A DNA stretch of 64,000 nucleotides from a bacterium. GTDB lineage: Bacteria > Zhuqueibacterota > Zhuqueibacteria > Zhuqueibacterales > Zhuqueibacteraceae. The stretch covers positions 186,001-250,000 of the forward strand of contig JAKLJX010000007.1 in assembly GCA_023150945.1 (NCBI GenBank), read 5' to 3'. Shown piece after piece: positions 1 through 8,593 of the stretch (the stretch's first letter is position 1; every line of letters begins with the position of its first letter). Position numbers and translations under genes: made by a program. Below the pieces are notes generated by a model. That model did no database searches. It worked only from the letters and a program-made list of their open reading frames with translations, and was not told the DNA's origin.

Positions 1-1515
1 TTCCGGTGATTGCCGGAGCGACCGCGGCGCCAACAGCGTCAACTCGCGCTCGGGTCCGGGCAAATACTCCCAACGCTTCAACTCTGCCTGCCAGCCGTGC
101 GCCGGCAGCCGGCGCAATTCCACAAAAGACTTGCTCAACTCATTGCGCACCACACCGCTCTCTTCTTCAAAAACGGTTGTCCAGGTTCCGGAATTCAGAT
201 AGATCATGTTTGCCTCCGGCCAAAACTGCTTGTCGGGCTTGTGCGTGTGCCCGCTCACGGTAAGGAAGGAAGCCGTAGCAACACGGCGAGGCAATTCTTT
301 CGTCATGACAGCGCGCGGACCTTCTTCTTTGCCGCGGGCGTAGCGTTGGTGCAGCAGTTTGCCCCATTGCGCAAAAAGCCAGGGCAGGGCAATCAGCGCA
401 AGCAGAATCAACAGCCAGCGTTCCGGTCCGCTTTTGGTGAAATACAGCCACAGCGCGACAGCCACTGGAACCAGCACGCGCGCCACCTGCAGGCCGCCCA
501 AATAGATCAGCCGGCGCGCCGGCGGCTTCGGCCAGAGCAGGAGAATCGCTTTGCACAATTGTGGCAGCAGCTTGATGGCCGTGCCGGTGTGCGCGCGCAG
601 GAGATAATTCACCACGCGAATGCTGGGCCGCACATTGTCAAGATAAGGCACGACCCTCTCGATGTGATTGACGAAATAGCGATTGAACCAGGAACCGGCC
701 GGAAGCTGAAGCGCCTGCGTGCGGGCCTCCTGCCAGGCCTCGGGCGTGGCCGTGACCCATTCGTAGCGGTGGCCATGCTCGACGCGGATCGCCTGCCACA
801 GCTCAACGCCCTGGCCCCAGAACTGCAGCCGCCGGTCGTCCGGAGGAACTTCGAGTTGAAGGCGCAACCAGGCTTGCACCAGTTCCTGGTCGAATTCTTG
901 ATCATGATTGCCGGTGATGATGATAAGCGGAAAACCGGCCTGCAGCCAGGCTCGCAACGCCGCGAATACCGCGGCGTGACCCTGCCAGGTGAGATGCAGG
1001 CGATAAACCGACTTGAAGTCCTGCGTGTCAAGTCCATAACGCTTCTCCTGCAACACGCTTCTGCCTGCCGCGGTGCACGCGCTCCACCGGCTGCGGCCCA
1101 ACACATGCTTGCGCCAGCACGCAGCGAACGCGTCGAAGTCGGCGAGCATCTGCCCCTTGTCGCGCTGCTTCAAATACGTCGCCGGGATTTCCTGCAAGAG
1201 TTTGCGCCAGGCCTGCAACTCTGCCGGTGATGCCGGCGTGCGCGTGATGCGCAGAAAGTCGATGAAGTCACCATTGAGGATCAGTAGGCACTTCTGCTTG
1301 TTGTTGCGTGCCCGCTCGCGCTTGTGCTGCAGAAACGCGGCGAATTCATCGTCACAGGTGAAATTCTCCAAGCGATCCCAATAGACCGAGCCGGAGGCGC
1401 GGCCTTCACTGAGATGCAGGTCGCTGACCACCAAAACCTGCTGGAGATCGTCCGCGCCGAGATCGCGCGGGACGAGCGGCTGATAGAAAGGTGCCGTCTT
1501 GTGAAACTTCAGCAT
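1..1515 (-). CDS. Calcineurin-like metallophosphoesterase with two membrane segments (3' end outside window)
   Basis: Reads from ATG at 1515 to the left edge without a stop, so at least 505 residues with the C-terminus missing. The calcineurin-like metallophosphoesterase motifs are in order: VSDLHL near residue 30, NGDFID near 83, TGNHD near 203, GHRYEW near 250 and SGHTH near 421. These supply the Asp, His and Asn ligands of a two-metal site that hydrolyses phosphate esters. Two hydrophobic stretches at about 339-356 and 365-384 lie between the fourth and fifth motifs, which is unusual and suggests a membrane-associated enzyme. GGGAGA precedes the start. The gene lies 30 bp downstream of the cytochrome gene and is probably co-transcribed with it. 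The substrate cannot be told from sequence. Confidence 0.88.
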   Translation of the reverse strand, partial: MLKFHKTAPFYQPLVPRDLGADDLQQVLVVSDLHLSEGRASGSVYWDRLENFTCDDEFAAFLQHKRERARNNKQKCLLILNGDFIDFLRITRTPASPAELQAWRKLLQEIPATYLKQRDKGQMLADFDAFAACWRKHVLGRSRWSACTAAGRSVLQEKRYGLDTQDFKSVYRLHLTWQGHAAVFAALRAWLQAGFPLIIITGNHDQEFDQELVQAWLRLQLEVPPDDRRLQFWGQGVELWQAIRVEHGHRYEWVTATPEAWQEARTQALQLPAGSWFNRYFVNHIERVVPYLDNVRPSIRVVNYLLRAHTGTAIKLLPQLCKAILLLWPKPPARRLIYLGGLQVARVLVPVAVALWLYFTKSGPERWLLILLALIALPWLFAQWGKLLHQRYARGKEEGPRAVMTKELPRRVATASFLTVSGHTHKPDKQFWPEANMIYLNSGTWTTVFEEESGVVRNELSKSFVELRRLPAHGWQAELKRWEYLPGPERELTLLAPRSLRQSPE

Positions 1516-1545
1516 GATAAAAATCTCCCTGGCGGCTGGTTCGAA

Positions 1546-3870
1546 TCATTCTCCCGGCTTGTCGTCGAGGGCGAGCAGAAAGGCCACCAACGCGGTGACG
1601 GTGTCGCCGCCGGGTTGGTCTTCAATCCAATACTCGTGACCAATGCCCTGCACATTCATGTCTTCCATCGCCACGCGCGCCGGGCTGCCCGGCACCGGAT
1701 AGACTTTCTCTTTGTTCGCCGCAATCACTTTGGCGCGCTCGGATTGCAGGACGACGGCCTGCAGGCTCAATGCGGCATTGGGACGAAAATAGGATTCGGG
1801 ATGCGCTTCGCGATAGGCGAGAATCTGACCGGCGCCGTAAATCTTCTCCACGGGCGCGCGGCGCAGCAGCGCCTGCAAATCATCGCCGGCCGGCGGCATT
1901 TGCGGATCGAGCGCCACCGCCACCCCGCCGTCATGCAGATACGGTGCAGTGCCCCAGAGATAGCGCAGCGTGACGACTTTGTAACCGTACTTCTGTTTGC
2001 TGCCGAAAAACTTTCCCAGAAAACCCCAGAAGCCCTTGGCGATGGCTTTGCCGGTGGCAGGATCATATTCCGGCGCGATGAACGTTTGCAGGGGCTCGGT
2101 CGCCAGCGCGCGCGCGTTGTTCGTGGCGATCTCGCGCAGCGGAATGATCTTGTTGTTGGTGAAGAACGGGCCGGCATGACACTGCGCGCAACCCTGCGCC
2201 TTGAAGATCTCATACCCCTTTTCCACCAGACCGGCGCTGCGCGCCCGGGCCAGCAGCGCGGTGTGATTAGTAGGCGGTTGCACCCAATCCAACATCAAGC
2301 TCACGGCCTCGGAAACAAATTCGTCGGCATTGAGGCCGTAGGTCGCGGCCAACTGCTCGATCTGGTATTGCTCGCGCACATGGCGCGGCGTAATGACGCG
2401 TGTTCCGAGCATGCCCGTCATCTGGCTGCGCTGGCCGCCGTCACTTCCAAACTCGCTGGCTTTGCGCACCCGGCGATGCGTTTTGTTATCCGGATGCTCC
2501 AGGACTTCTTTGGGCACGACCGCGGGAATATCATCGATCAGCACCACGGCATCGTTGTCCAACACACCGGGCATGCCGTCGCTGAGGCCGAGAATGTCGT
2601 CGCGCAGTTTCTGCTTTTGCGCGGGATCGTACGCTACTGCGGGGGAATAATGTGTGATCAAATCAGCATATTGCGTCGAGGACAACACCGAAAAAATCCC
2701 GGGCTTCATCCAAAAAAGCAGTTTGGAGGTTTTGCCGCCGCGATCTTTGCACAAACCCACGAGTTGCGAGGGATCGAACGAAATCGTCCACACGTTGTTG
2801 TTGCGGTCGGAGGCATTCAGCATCACGCCGTCGTAGTTAAACGGCCAGTTCTGCCGCGTGAATAGCGCGGGATATTGCAGCGGATTGTGAATCGCGTCCG
2901 GCGTGTCGTCGAAGTAGCCGCGCGGCATCATCTGCACCCCTCGCACGATTTCGCTGGTGACCTCTTGCGGCCGGCTTTCATAGTTCCGCAGAATTTCCTC
3001 CATCCAGGCCTTGGCCTCGGCGGGCGTCTTTTGCCCCGGCCGGCCGGAAGCGAACAACGCGGCAATCGGATTGGAAGCCGAAACAAAAACCCAACCGAGG
3101 TGTAAATCTTGATTGCCGACGGCCCAAGCGTCTTCCGGTTTGAAAGGCGTGCCGGGCGTGGCAACTCCCAAATGCGCCGACCGGAGATCCGTACGGCCAT
3201 CCCAATCGACATCGAGAGAGTAGTGGCAAATCGCGCACGACATGCCGACGCGATATTTTTCCGGTGGCGCAGCACCTACGCCGTGATCGCCGGCGGCGTA
3301 GCGATTGGGATCGAGCAGATAGGGCAGGTTCTTCTCTTCCTCGGGCGCCGGAACCGCAACAATGCCCACCGGCCAAGTGGCGCCGGCTTCGACATCCAAA
3401 CCGGTGTGCAGCCGCTCCGGCAGCGGCAGACCGCCGTGCAGCTTGCTGCCGGCGGGAAAGGTCACAACCAAATCATGCGTGTAACCGCCGCCATTGCCGC
3501 TGTAGAGATTGCCGCGCACACTGTCGAGCGCATCGATGGCTTCGACAAAAAACTTGAAGAAACTCTCTCTGCGCCAGCCGCCGGTATCCGGCACTTCCAC
3601 CGTGCCGTTGAGAAAGCCGGTCACGTCGGTGAGCAGCCGTTCGTTGCCGAATGTTTCGTTGCGAAACCACTCTTCCCCCCACTCGACCCATTTCATGTAT
3701 TCCTGATAGGGAATTTCCTGGCCGTTGTATTTTGGGATTGTTGGCCCCGGCAATTCGTCGCGCAAGACGTCGTGGTTGCCCCAATCGTAGGGGGAGGGTG
3801 GGCAGCCCAGCAAACCCAAGGCCAGCAACCCGCACGCGACAAAAAGCGTGATCCTGCGGTGCAGCTTCAT
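1546..3870 (-). CDS. Lipoprotein di-haem c-type cytochrome (RoxA / cytochrome c peroxidase-like)
   Basis: 774 residues. The start is ATG at 3870, preceded by AAAGGAG; an in-frame GTG two codons upstream is less likely. The N-terminus is a lipoprotein signal with lipobox GLLGC, so export and lipid anchoring are predicted. Two CxxCH haem c sites are visible: CAICH near residue 212 and CAQCH near 560. A YLHDGG motif near 645 matches the W/LHDG region of di-haem cytochrome c peroxidases and the rubber oxygenase RoxA/LatA group. Length and the wide spacing of the haem sites fit the RoxA-like group better than classical MauG/CcpA (about 350 residues). Peroxidase, dioxygenase or plain electron-transfer activity cannot be separated. 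It lies directly upstream of the metallophosphoesterase. Confidence 0.85.
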   Translation of the reverse strand: MKLHRRITLFVACGLLALGLLGCPPSPYDWGNHDVLRDELPGPTIPKYNGQEIPYQEYMKWVEWGEEWFRNETFGNERLLTDVTGFLNGTVEVPDTGGWRRESFFKFFVEAIDALDSVRGNLYSGNGGGYTHDLVVTFPAGSKLHGGLPLPERLHTGLDVEAGATWPVGIVAVPAPEEEKNLPYLLDPNRYAAGDHGVGAAPPEKYRVGMSCAICHYSLDVDWDGRTDLRSAHLGVATPGTPFKPEDAWAVGNQDLHLGWVFVSASNPIAALFASGRPGQKTPAEAKAWMEEILRNYESRPQEVTSEIVRGVQMMPRGYFDDTPDAIHNPLQYPALFTRQNWPFNYDGVMLNASDRNNNVWTISFDPSQLVGLCKDRGGKTSKLLFWMKPGIFSVLSSTQYADLITHYSPAVAYDPAQKQKLRDDILGLSDGMPGVLDNDAVVLIDDIPAVVPKEVLEHPDNKTHRRVRKASEFGSDGGQRSQMTGMLGTRVITPRHVREQYQIEQLAATYGLNADEFVSEAVSLMLDWVQPPTNHTALLARARSAGLVEKGYEIFKAQGCAQCHAGPFFTNNKIIPLREIATNNARALATEPLQTFIAPEYDPATGKAIAKGFWGFLGKFFGSKQKYGYKVVTLRYLWGTAPYLHDGGVAVALDPQMPPAGDDLQALLRRAPVEKIYGAGQILAYREAHPESYFRPNAALSLQAVVLQSERAKVIAANKEKVYPVPGSPARVAMEDMNVQGIGHEYWIEDQPGGDTVTALVAFLLALDDKPGE

Positions 3871-3971
3871 GTGCACTCCTTTGAGTTATTGGTGAAGAAA
3901 GAGATTGACTGATGCAGCCTGCCGGCGGCCCAGGGTGACGAACGAGAGGCCGCGTCTGGCAACCGGCAGAA

Positions 3972-4586
3972 TCAGGGGAAATTCGCGCGCCATGCGAATT
4001 CCTGCCGCTGCGCCACGAGGCGAATGGCAACGCACGCCAGAATTGCCGCGGCTTGCAGCGCGCCCAGCACGATGACAAACGGTTCCTTGTTGTCCACCCC
4101 GTGCAGAATGACGGTCGAAGCGAAAAAGGTCACAGCAATGACGATCTGTATCGCGGCGCGCTGGAGGCGCAGCCACTTGGCGGTGGAAGAGAGCGCCCAC
4201 ACGGCCGCGATGTCGAAGGCCCACCAAAGCGTGATGATCAGATTGATGGTCGCCACCGCGACGCCCTGGTCAGCAAAAAACTCCGCGAGACTGCCGTGAA
4301 AGAAAACGAAAAAGGAATAGTAAATGTGAATCGCATACGAGAGAAAGCTGAACGTCCAAAAGAGCAGCCAGTAGTTCTGTTTCTTCTGCGATTGTTGCGG
4401 CAGCACATACAGGCACATGGCCGGCGTGAACAGAATCATGGTGGTGCGGGCGGTGTAAAGGATTTTGTAGAACAGAACCCGCTCGGTCTGTGCGGCCAAC
4501 AGCAGGGCGAATCCCATTAACGCCAGAAACAAAGCGCCGGTGCTTAAGAGTTCCTGCCATGACAAGTTTTTGAAAGTTGGTGTCAT
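3972..4586 (-). CDS. Six-helix membrane protein of unknown function
   Basis: 204 residues from ATG at 4586. GGAG six bases upstream supports this start over an ATG at 4670 that has no Shine-Dalgarno site. About six hydrophobic helices are visible, several rich in aromatic residues (for example a segment with YAIHIYYSFFVFF in the third helix). No catalytic motif or signal peptide was recognised. The gene ends about 100 bp upstream of the cytochrome lipoprotein on the same strand, so the two may be co-transcribed. I do not recognise the family; the layout resembles small integral membrane proteins found beside c-type cytochromes, but this is only positional inference. Confidence 0.65.
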   Translation of the reverse strand: MTPTFKNLSWQELLSTGALFLALMGFALLLAAQTERVLFYKILYTARTTMILFTPAMCLYVLPQQSQKKQNYWLLFWTFSFLSYAIHIYYSFFVFFHGSLAEFFADQGVAVATINLIITLWWAFDIAAVWALSSTAKWLRLQRAAIQIVIAVTFFASTVILHGVDNKEPFVIVLGALQAAAILACVAIRLVAQRQEFAWRANFP

Positions 4587-4710
4587 TGATTCTCCAGAAC
4601 CGAGAGTGAGCAATGCAAGCATTGATATTAGCTTTATCCCAAAGACACCAGCGCGGGAACTCTTTCTCATGGAATTTTCGCCAAACGCCGCCCCTCATGC
4701 CGCGCCAAAC

Positions 4711-4750
4711 AAAAAAGCCAGCAGTGATCGCAAGATCAACTCCTGGCTTT
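4711..4750 (-). terminator. Rho-independent terminator for the TonB receptor gene
   Basis: AAAGCCAG pairs with CTGGCTTT, with an inner TGATC-GCAA-GATCA stem. Read on the minus strand, the hairpin is followed by a run of six T. It lies about 75 bp beyond the TonB receptor stop codon and before the membrane-protein gene. Confidence 0.75.
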
Positions 4751-4822
4751 GTTGCAAAAGGCTGTCTCGCGCGAGTCAGCCACTCGAGGTTCGGGAAATC
4801 CTCAGGTCAAAAGGGTCACCTC

Positions 4823-7213
4823 TCAAAAGAAATAACTCAAGCCCACCCGCACGTTTCGGGGATTCCCCGGCGTGAAATGCAGCTCCGACACTGCCTCAGT
4901 TTCATTCGGCAGCCGCGATTCCGTGTCGAATTGCGCCTCGTTCCATTCCGTGTCCGTGAGATTTTCCAAAATCACATTGAGTTGATAATTGCCAAAACGA
5001 TAACCCGCAGTGAGATCCAGCACCGTGTAGCCGAGCGCAGTAACTGTGTTTGCCTCGTTTGCCGGGCGATCACCGAGGTGGCGATACCGCAGGCTGCCCT
5101 CGTAACCGGAAGGATGTTTCACCGTCAAACCGCCGGTCGACGTCAAGCGCGGCGCCAGCGGAATTTCATCGGCATCGGCCGGCTCATCGCGCAATTTGCC
5201 GCGCGAGAGATTCAGGTCGGCATCAGCATAGAGCCACGAAGTCAAACCAAAGCGCGCTTCGAGATCAAGACCATAGCGTTGGGTACGGTCGCTCAGCTCG
5301 GTGGTACCTTCGTCGCCAATGTACACAAACTCGCGCTCGAGATTCAGACCCCATGCCGCCGCGCCGAGGTTGAGACGATGACTCGCGCGCAGGCGAAATC
5401 CAATCTCCCCGCCGGTGGCGCGCGGCAGAGTTTCATCGTCGCGAATCGCAGGATCGAGGTTTGCTGCTGCCAGCCGCGAGGAAATCTCCTCCTCGCTCAA
5501 ACCCTGCTGTTTGTATCGTCGCATGGAATCACTGACGCGCTTGGCGATCACGACATCGCGTGCATCATTGGAATGAAAACCGGTGCCGAAATTCACAAAA
5601 ATATCAAACGCATTCGTCGGGCTGACCACGAGATTCGCTTTGGGACTGAGAATCGTTTTCTGCGCGAAGCCCGAAGCATGCGGCAAATCGGAAGGCATGC
5701 CTTCGAGATGATCCTCAACATCATAGGTGAAATAATCGGCGCGCAAGCCGAGCTGCAAGCGCAGCATCGGGCTGAAAATGATTTCTTCCTGCGCCCAGAG
5801 ATTGAGGCTGCGTTGGAAAACGTCAGAATCCACCAGCGCCTGCGCGCGCACGCGGCTCGGACTGCGCCACAATGCGACCGCGATGTCATCCGCGCGATAG
5901 CCGCCGCCCAGCGTCGCCGTTGCAAGCATGCCGCCAATGTCATGATGAAAACGATAGCGGCTGTTCAAGCCCAGAAGCGTGCGCGCGTCGGTTTGCTCGA
6001 TCATGTCGCCATTGACCGGATCGTTCAGAAAAAACGTGAAATTCGAAAACAGCTTGAAGTTGTAGCGGGTGGTGTAAGCGCGAATCAGGAACTCGCTGTT
6101 GCCCTCGCCGTGCGCCTCGTAGGCGAGATTGAGGTTCTGCCGGCCGGTAGTGCCGCCTTCAAGATCATCGAGTGAACCGAAGCGATTGATCAATCCCGCT
6201 GTCACCGCGCGCTGCGGAATCTGCCCGGAAGCATCCCACGCCGAACTGAATCCGCTGATGTCAACCGACAACTTGGACGTCTCGTTCAGGTGGGTGTGAA
6301 ATTTTCCAAAAAGATTGACGCGGCGAAAGCCCTGAGGACTGTCAACCGGGCCATCGGTGCCGTAAAACTGCCCGGCGAGGTAGGCATTATTGTGAATGCC
6401 GGCGCTGGGGATTTGGTAAAGCGTGGTGAGACGATACGTTTCAAACTGGCCACCTTCGAGCCGCACTAGATTGGATTCGATGTGATCGCGCGTGCGCATG
6501 GCCACTGCACCGGCGGTGGCGAGATCACCAAACTCCGCGAAGTATGGGCCTTTGTAAACCTCGAGGCCGTCGATCACCTCGGGAATGATGAAATGCAAAT
6601 CGGCATAGCCCTGGCCGTGGCCGTGCGACACCATGTTCACCGGCATGCCGTCCACCGAGATATTGACGTCCGTGCCATGATCCGCATCGAAGCCGCGGAG
6701 GAAAATCTGCTCGGCCTTGCCGCCGCCCGCGTGCTGCGCGATGATCAAGCCGGGCGCGGCTTGCAGCAGCTCTTGCGCGGAACGATTCGGGCGCACGCGC
6801 AGATCGAATTCGCGCACCGCGCGCGAAGAAGCCGCGGAATACGGCCGGTCGGCCTGCACCAGAATTTCGCTGAGATCGAGCGACTTCTGCTGCAGATCGA
6901 ACGTGAGAGTTGTTTCGCTTCCAGCCGCCACTACGACGCGCTGGCGAACCGTCGCGTAACCGATCAAGCTCACGACAAGCTCATACTCGCCGGGTTTCAG
7001 ACGCGTAATGGCAAAACCGCCATCTGCGGCAGTGTTCGCCCCGTGGCCCGTGCCGCTGAGCACGACATTCACTTCAGCGAGACCCTTCCCGGTTTCAGCG
7101 TCCTGCACGACGCCTTTGATCGCGCCGGTTTCCTGCGCCAAACTCTCAATGGGGATGAAACCGATCAGACCACAAATCATTGCCAGATGAAACAACCGCC
7201 GAAAAACACGCAT
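4823..7213 (-). CDS. TonB-dependent outer membrane receptor with carboxypeptidase-like regulatory domain
   Basis: 796 residues from ATG at 7213, preceded by AAGGAGGAA. An upstream in-frame extension to 7315 runs through a simple heptamer array and is rejected. A signal peptide ends near residue 26 (SLAQE). Residues about 28-115 form a CarboxypepD_reg-like beta-sandwich (GAIKGVVQDAETG...GYATVRQR). A TonB plug domain follows (AAPGLIIAQHAGGG, FLRGFDADHG), then a beta-barrel ending in an aromatic C-terminus (VGLSYFF). The protein should import a substrate across the outer membrane using TonB energy. The substrate is unknown; no linked siderophore or SusD-like gene is visible. It appears to be transcribed with the SnoaL-like gene upstream and ends at a clear terminator. 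Confidence 0.92.
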   Translation of the reverse strand: MRVFRRLFHLAMICGLIGFIPIESLAQETGAIKGVVQDAETGKGLAEVNVVLSGTGHGANTAADGGFAITRLKPGEYELVVSLIGYATVRQRVVVAAGSETTLTFDLQQKSLDLSEILVQADRPYSAASSRAVREFDLRVRPNRSAQELLQAAPGLIIAQHAGGGKAEQIFLRGFDADHGTDVNISVDGMPVNMVSHGHGQGYADLHFIIPEVIDGLEVYKGPYFAEFGDLATAGAVAMRTRDHIESNLVRLEGGQFETYRLTTLYQIPSAGIHNNAYLAGQFYGTDGPVDSPQGFRRVNLFGKFHTHLNETSKLSVDISGFSSAWDASGQIPQRAVTAGLINRFGSLDDLEGGTTGRQNLNLAYEAHGEGNSEFLIRAYTTRYNFKLFSNFTFFLNDPVNGDMIEQTDARTLLGLNSRYRFHHDIGGMLATATLGGGYRADDIAVALWRSPSRVRAQALVDSDVFQRSLNLWAQEEIIFSPMLRLQLGLRADYFTYDVEDHLEGMPSDLPHASGFAQKTILSPKANLVVSPTNAFDIFVNFGTGFHSNDARDVVIAKRVSDSMRRYKQQGLSEEEISSRLAAANLDPAIRDDETLPRATGGEIGFRLRASHRLNLGAAAWGLNLEREFVYIGDEGTTELSDRTQRYGLDLEARFGLTSWLYADADLNLSRGKLRDEPADADEIPLAPRLTSTGGLTVKHPSGYEGSLRYRHLGDRPANEANTVTALGYTVLDLTAGYRFGNYQLNVILENLTDTEWNEAQFDTESRLPNETEAVSELHFTPGNPRNVRVGLSYFF

Positions 7214-7224
7214 GCAATTCCTCC

Positions 7225-7308
7225 TTGATGCTGGGTGCTGGATGCTGGATGCTTGATTCTTGATACTGGATGCTGGATACTTGCCCCGTGCCCCGTGCCT
7301 CTTGCCCC
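7225..7308. repeat. Tandem array of twelve degenerate 7-bp units
   Basis: Twelve contiguous heptamers in perfect 7-bp phase fill the space between the SnoaL-like stop codon and the TonB receptor ribosome binding site. The first eight follow TGGATGC / TTGATGC-type units and the last four TTGCCCC / GTGCCCC-type units. The phase is kept across the change of unit type. The array resembles the short heptanucleotide tandem repeats known from cyanobacteria and other genomes, but it is mixed in sequence. Confidence 0.9.
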
Positions 7309-7311
7309 TGG

Positions 7312-7725
7312 TCACTGAACACGGGCCGCTGCGATGTGCTTGGCGGTGTCCGCATAATGCCGCAGCCGGATGACTTTGCCGTTGTCATCGAACGTCCACA
7401 GATGCATTTCCTCGTCGCGGCAAACCACGCCGGTGCCCGGGGCCTCGAATTCAAGAACGAATTCGGCTGCCACCTGATTGCCGCCGGCCAGCAATGACAG
7501 CACTCGAAACTCTCTGATTTTGAACGTACTCACGATTTCAAAAAATTGCAAGGCGCCCGCCTTGCCCGAGCGCGCTTGCAGCCACGGCACGCCAGCTTTT
7601 TGCGCGGAATTGTCCGCCCAGGACTCCCACTGCACGTTGTCAGAGAGATGCTGGATGATGCCCGGAATATCGCCTTTGCCAAACGCCGCATAGATGGCGG
7701 ATACGGTGTCAAGATGATTGGCCAT
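7312..7725 (-). CDS. SnoaL-like / NTF2-fold protein
   Basis: 137 residues from ATG at 7725 with GAGGAAAA upstream. The pattern of an N-terminal helix pair (VSAIYAAFGKGDIPGIIQHL), a following WES region and beta strands ending FDDNGKVIRLRHYAD is typical of SnoaL-like or nuclear transport factor 2-fold proteins, and the length fits. Members include isomerases, hydrolases and ligand-binding proteins, so the reaction cannot be given. No signal peptide is present, so it should be cytoplasmic. It lies upstream of the TonB receptor, separated only by the heptamer array. Confidence 0.8.
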   Translation of the reverse strand: MANHLDTVSAIYAAFGKGDIPGIIQHLSDNVQWESWADNSAQKAGVPWLQARSGKAGALQFFEIVSTFKIREFRVLSLLAGGNQVAAEFVLEFEAPGTGVVCRDEEMHLWTFDDNGKVIRLRHYADTAKHIAAARVQ

Positions 7726-7898
7726 AATTTTCCTCGAGTAGATGGGTTACGGGGATGTGGTGATTGTACTTCACAGATACGATGAGGAGGAGGGGTTGGA
7801 TTTCATGCGAGCGAGGAAATCCTCTTGCGCCTAAACCGGCACTTCATTATGTTCGAGCGCGCACGAGACACGCGTGTTCAAGTTACCCGGAGAAGGCC

Positions 7899-8114
7899 AT
7901 GACGACCTCAGAATATGCTGAAAGAATCGTAGAGATGATCAAAGCGCGACCGCCCAAAATCAAGCAAGACAAGTTGCTTTATGAGATTTACGTAAAGTTA
8001 AAGGTGGCGGACGGATTGCGCGCTGTCCAGCAAGGCAGGGTTCACTCGCATGAACAAGTGCGGGAGGATATGTGGAAAATCATCCATTCCAGTAATCCTT
8101 CTTCGCATCCTTAA
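7899..8114 (+). CDS. Small orphan antitoxin-like protein
   Basis: 71 residues from ATG at 7899, preceded by GGAGAAGG. The sequence has the layout of small antitoxins that accompany ParE/RelE-type toxins: a helical start with a KARPPKI segment, a central LLYEIYVKLKVADGLRA segment and a GRVHSHEQVREDMWK tail. Family assignment rests on resemblance only. No cognate toxin follows directly; the next gene, 20 bp downstream, is a second antitoxin of a different type. Base composition is visibly less GC-rich than neighbouring genes. It is one of the few plus-strand genes in the window, which fits an acquired accessory island. Confidence 0.6.
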   Translation: MTTSEYAERIVEMIKARPPKIKQDKLLYEIYVKLKVADGLRAVQQGRVHSHEQVREDMWKIIHSSNPSSHP

Positions 8115-8134
8115 ACAAAAGGAAAGAATCATCT

Positions 8135-8344
8135 ATGAATCCAACCACTATCCAATATGTCTCAGATGAAAAAGGCTCGCCCACGGCCGTAATCGTTCCC
8201 ATTGAGCTGTGGCGAGAAATTAAATCCGCCAAGGAGACGGCTTACCTGCTCAGAAGCAAAAACATGAAGCAACGCCTGCTTGCTGCGAGAAAGCGTAAAA
8301 AGGGGATAGCATTTGATGAAGCACGCAAGAAGCTTGGAATTTGA
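8135..8344 (+). CDS. Phd/YefM-like antitoxin
   Basis: 69 residues with an AAAGGAAAG ribosome binding site. An N-terminal segment with SDEKGSPTAVIVPIELWREI matches the beta-strand and PxxxW/Y pattern of Phd/YefM-type antitoxins. The C-terminal half is basic and helical (RLLAARKRKKG) and would wrap the toxin. It overlaps the start of the YoeB-like toxin reading frame by 29 bp, the usual antitoxin-first arrangement. The expected role is neutralising the toxin and repressing its own promoter by binding operator DNA. The gene itself is intact even though the toxin is broken. Confidence 0.75.
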   Translation: MNPTTIQYVSDEKGSPTAVIVPIELWREIKSAKETAYLLRSKNMKQRLLAARKRKKGIAFDEARKKLGI

Positions 8345-8582
8345 CCCGGCCGGCTTTTAAGATTTGGCTTGGTGGGTGGAAAAAGATCGCAAGAAGGCGC
8401 TGCGCATTGTCAAAATGCTCAAAGAGATCCAGCGCGACCCTTTTCAAGGTGTCGGCAAACCTGAGCCGTTGCGGCATCAATTTGCCGGTTGCTGGTCCCG
8501 GCGTATTGATGATGAGCACCGTTTAGTTTATGAAGTCTTCGAAGATAAAATTCGAATTCTGGCTTGCCGGTATCATTATTGA
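8316..8582 (+). pseudogene. yoeB: YoeB/Txe-family mRNA interferase toxin, interrupted by an in-frame TAA
   Basis: Reading from ATG at 8316, inside the antitoxin 3' end, gives MKHARSLEFDPAGF, then TAA at 8358-8360, then DLAWWVEKDRKKALRIV. The segments after the stop keep the family landmarks QRDPFQGVGKPEPL, WSRRIDDEHRLVYEV and the C-terminal CRYHY, including the conserved Glu, Arg and terminal His-Tyr of YoeB. The expected residue at the stop is Glu (FEDLAWW in relatives), so one GAA-to-TAA change explains the break. A TTG at 8364 could begin a 72-residue remnant lacking the first beta strand. The full frame would be 88 residues, close to the family's 84. The toxin is probably inactive unless the stop is read through. 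Confidence 0.85.
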
Positions 8583-8593
8583 TGGGGACTTTT

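Noticed and set aside
10-1230. Plus-strand frame of 406 codons at the left edge
   Set aside because: The minus strand has all five metallophosphoesterase motifs in one uninterrupted frame over the same bases.
7214-7315. Upstream extension of the TonB receptor through the heptamer array
   Set aside because: The ATG at 7213 has an excellent ribosome binding site and is followed by a normal signal peptide. The extension only translates tandem repeats.
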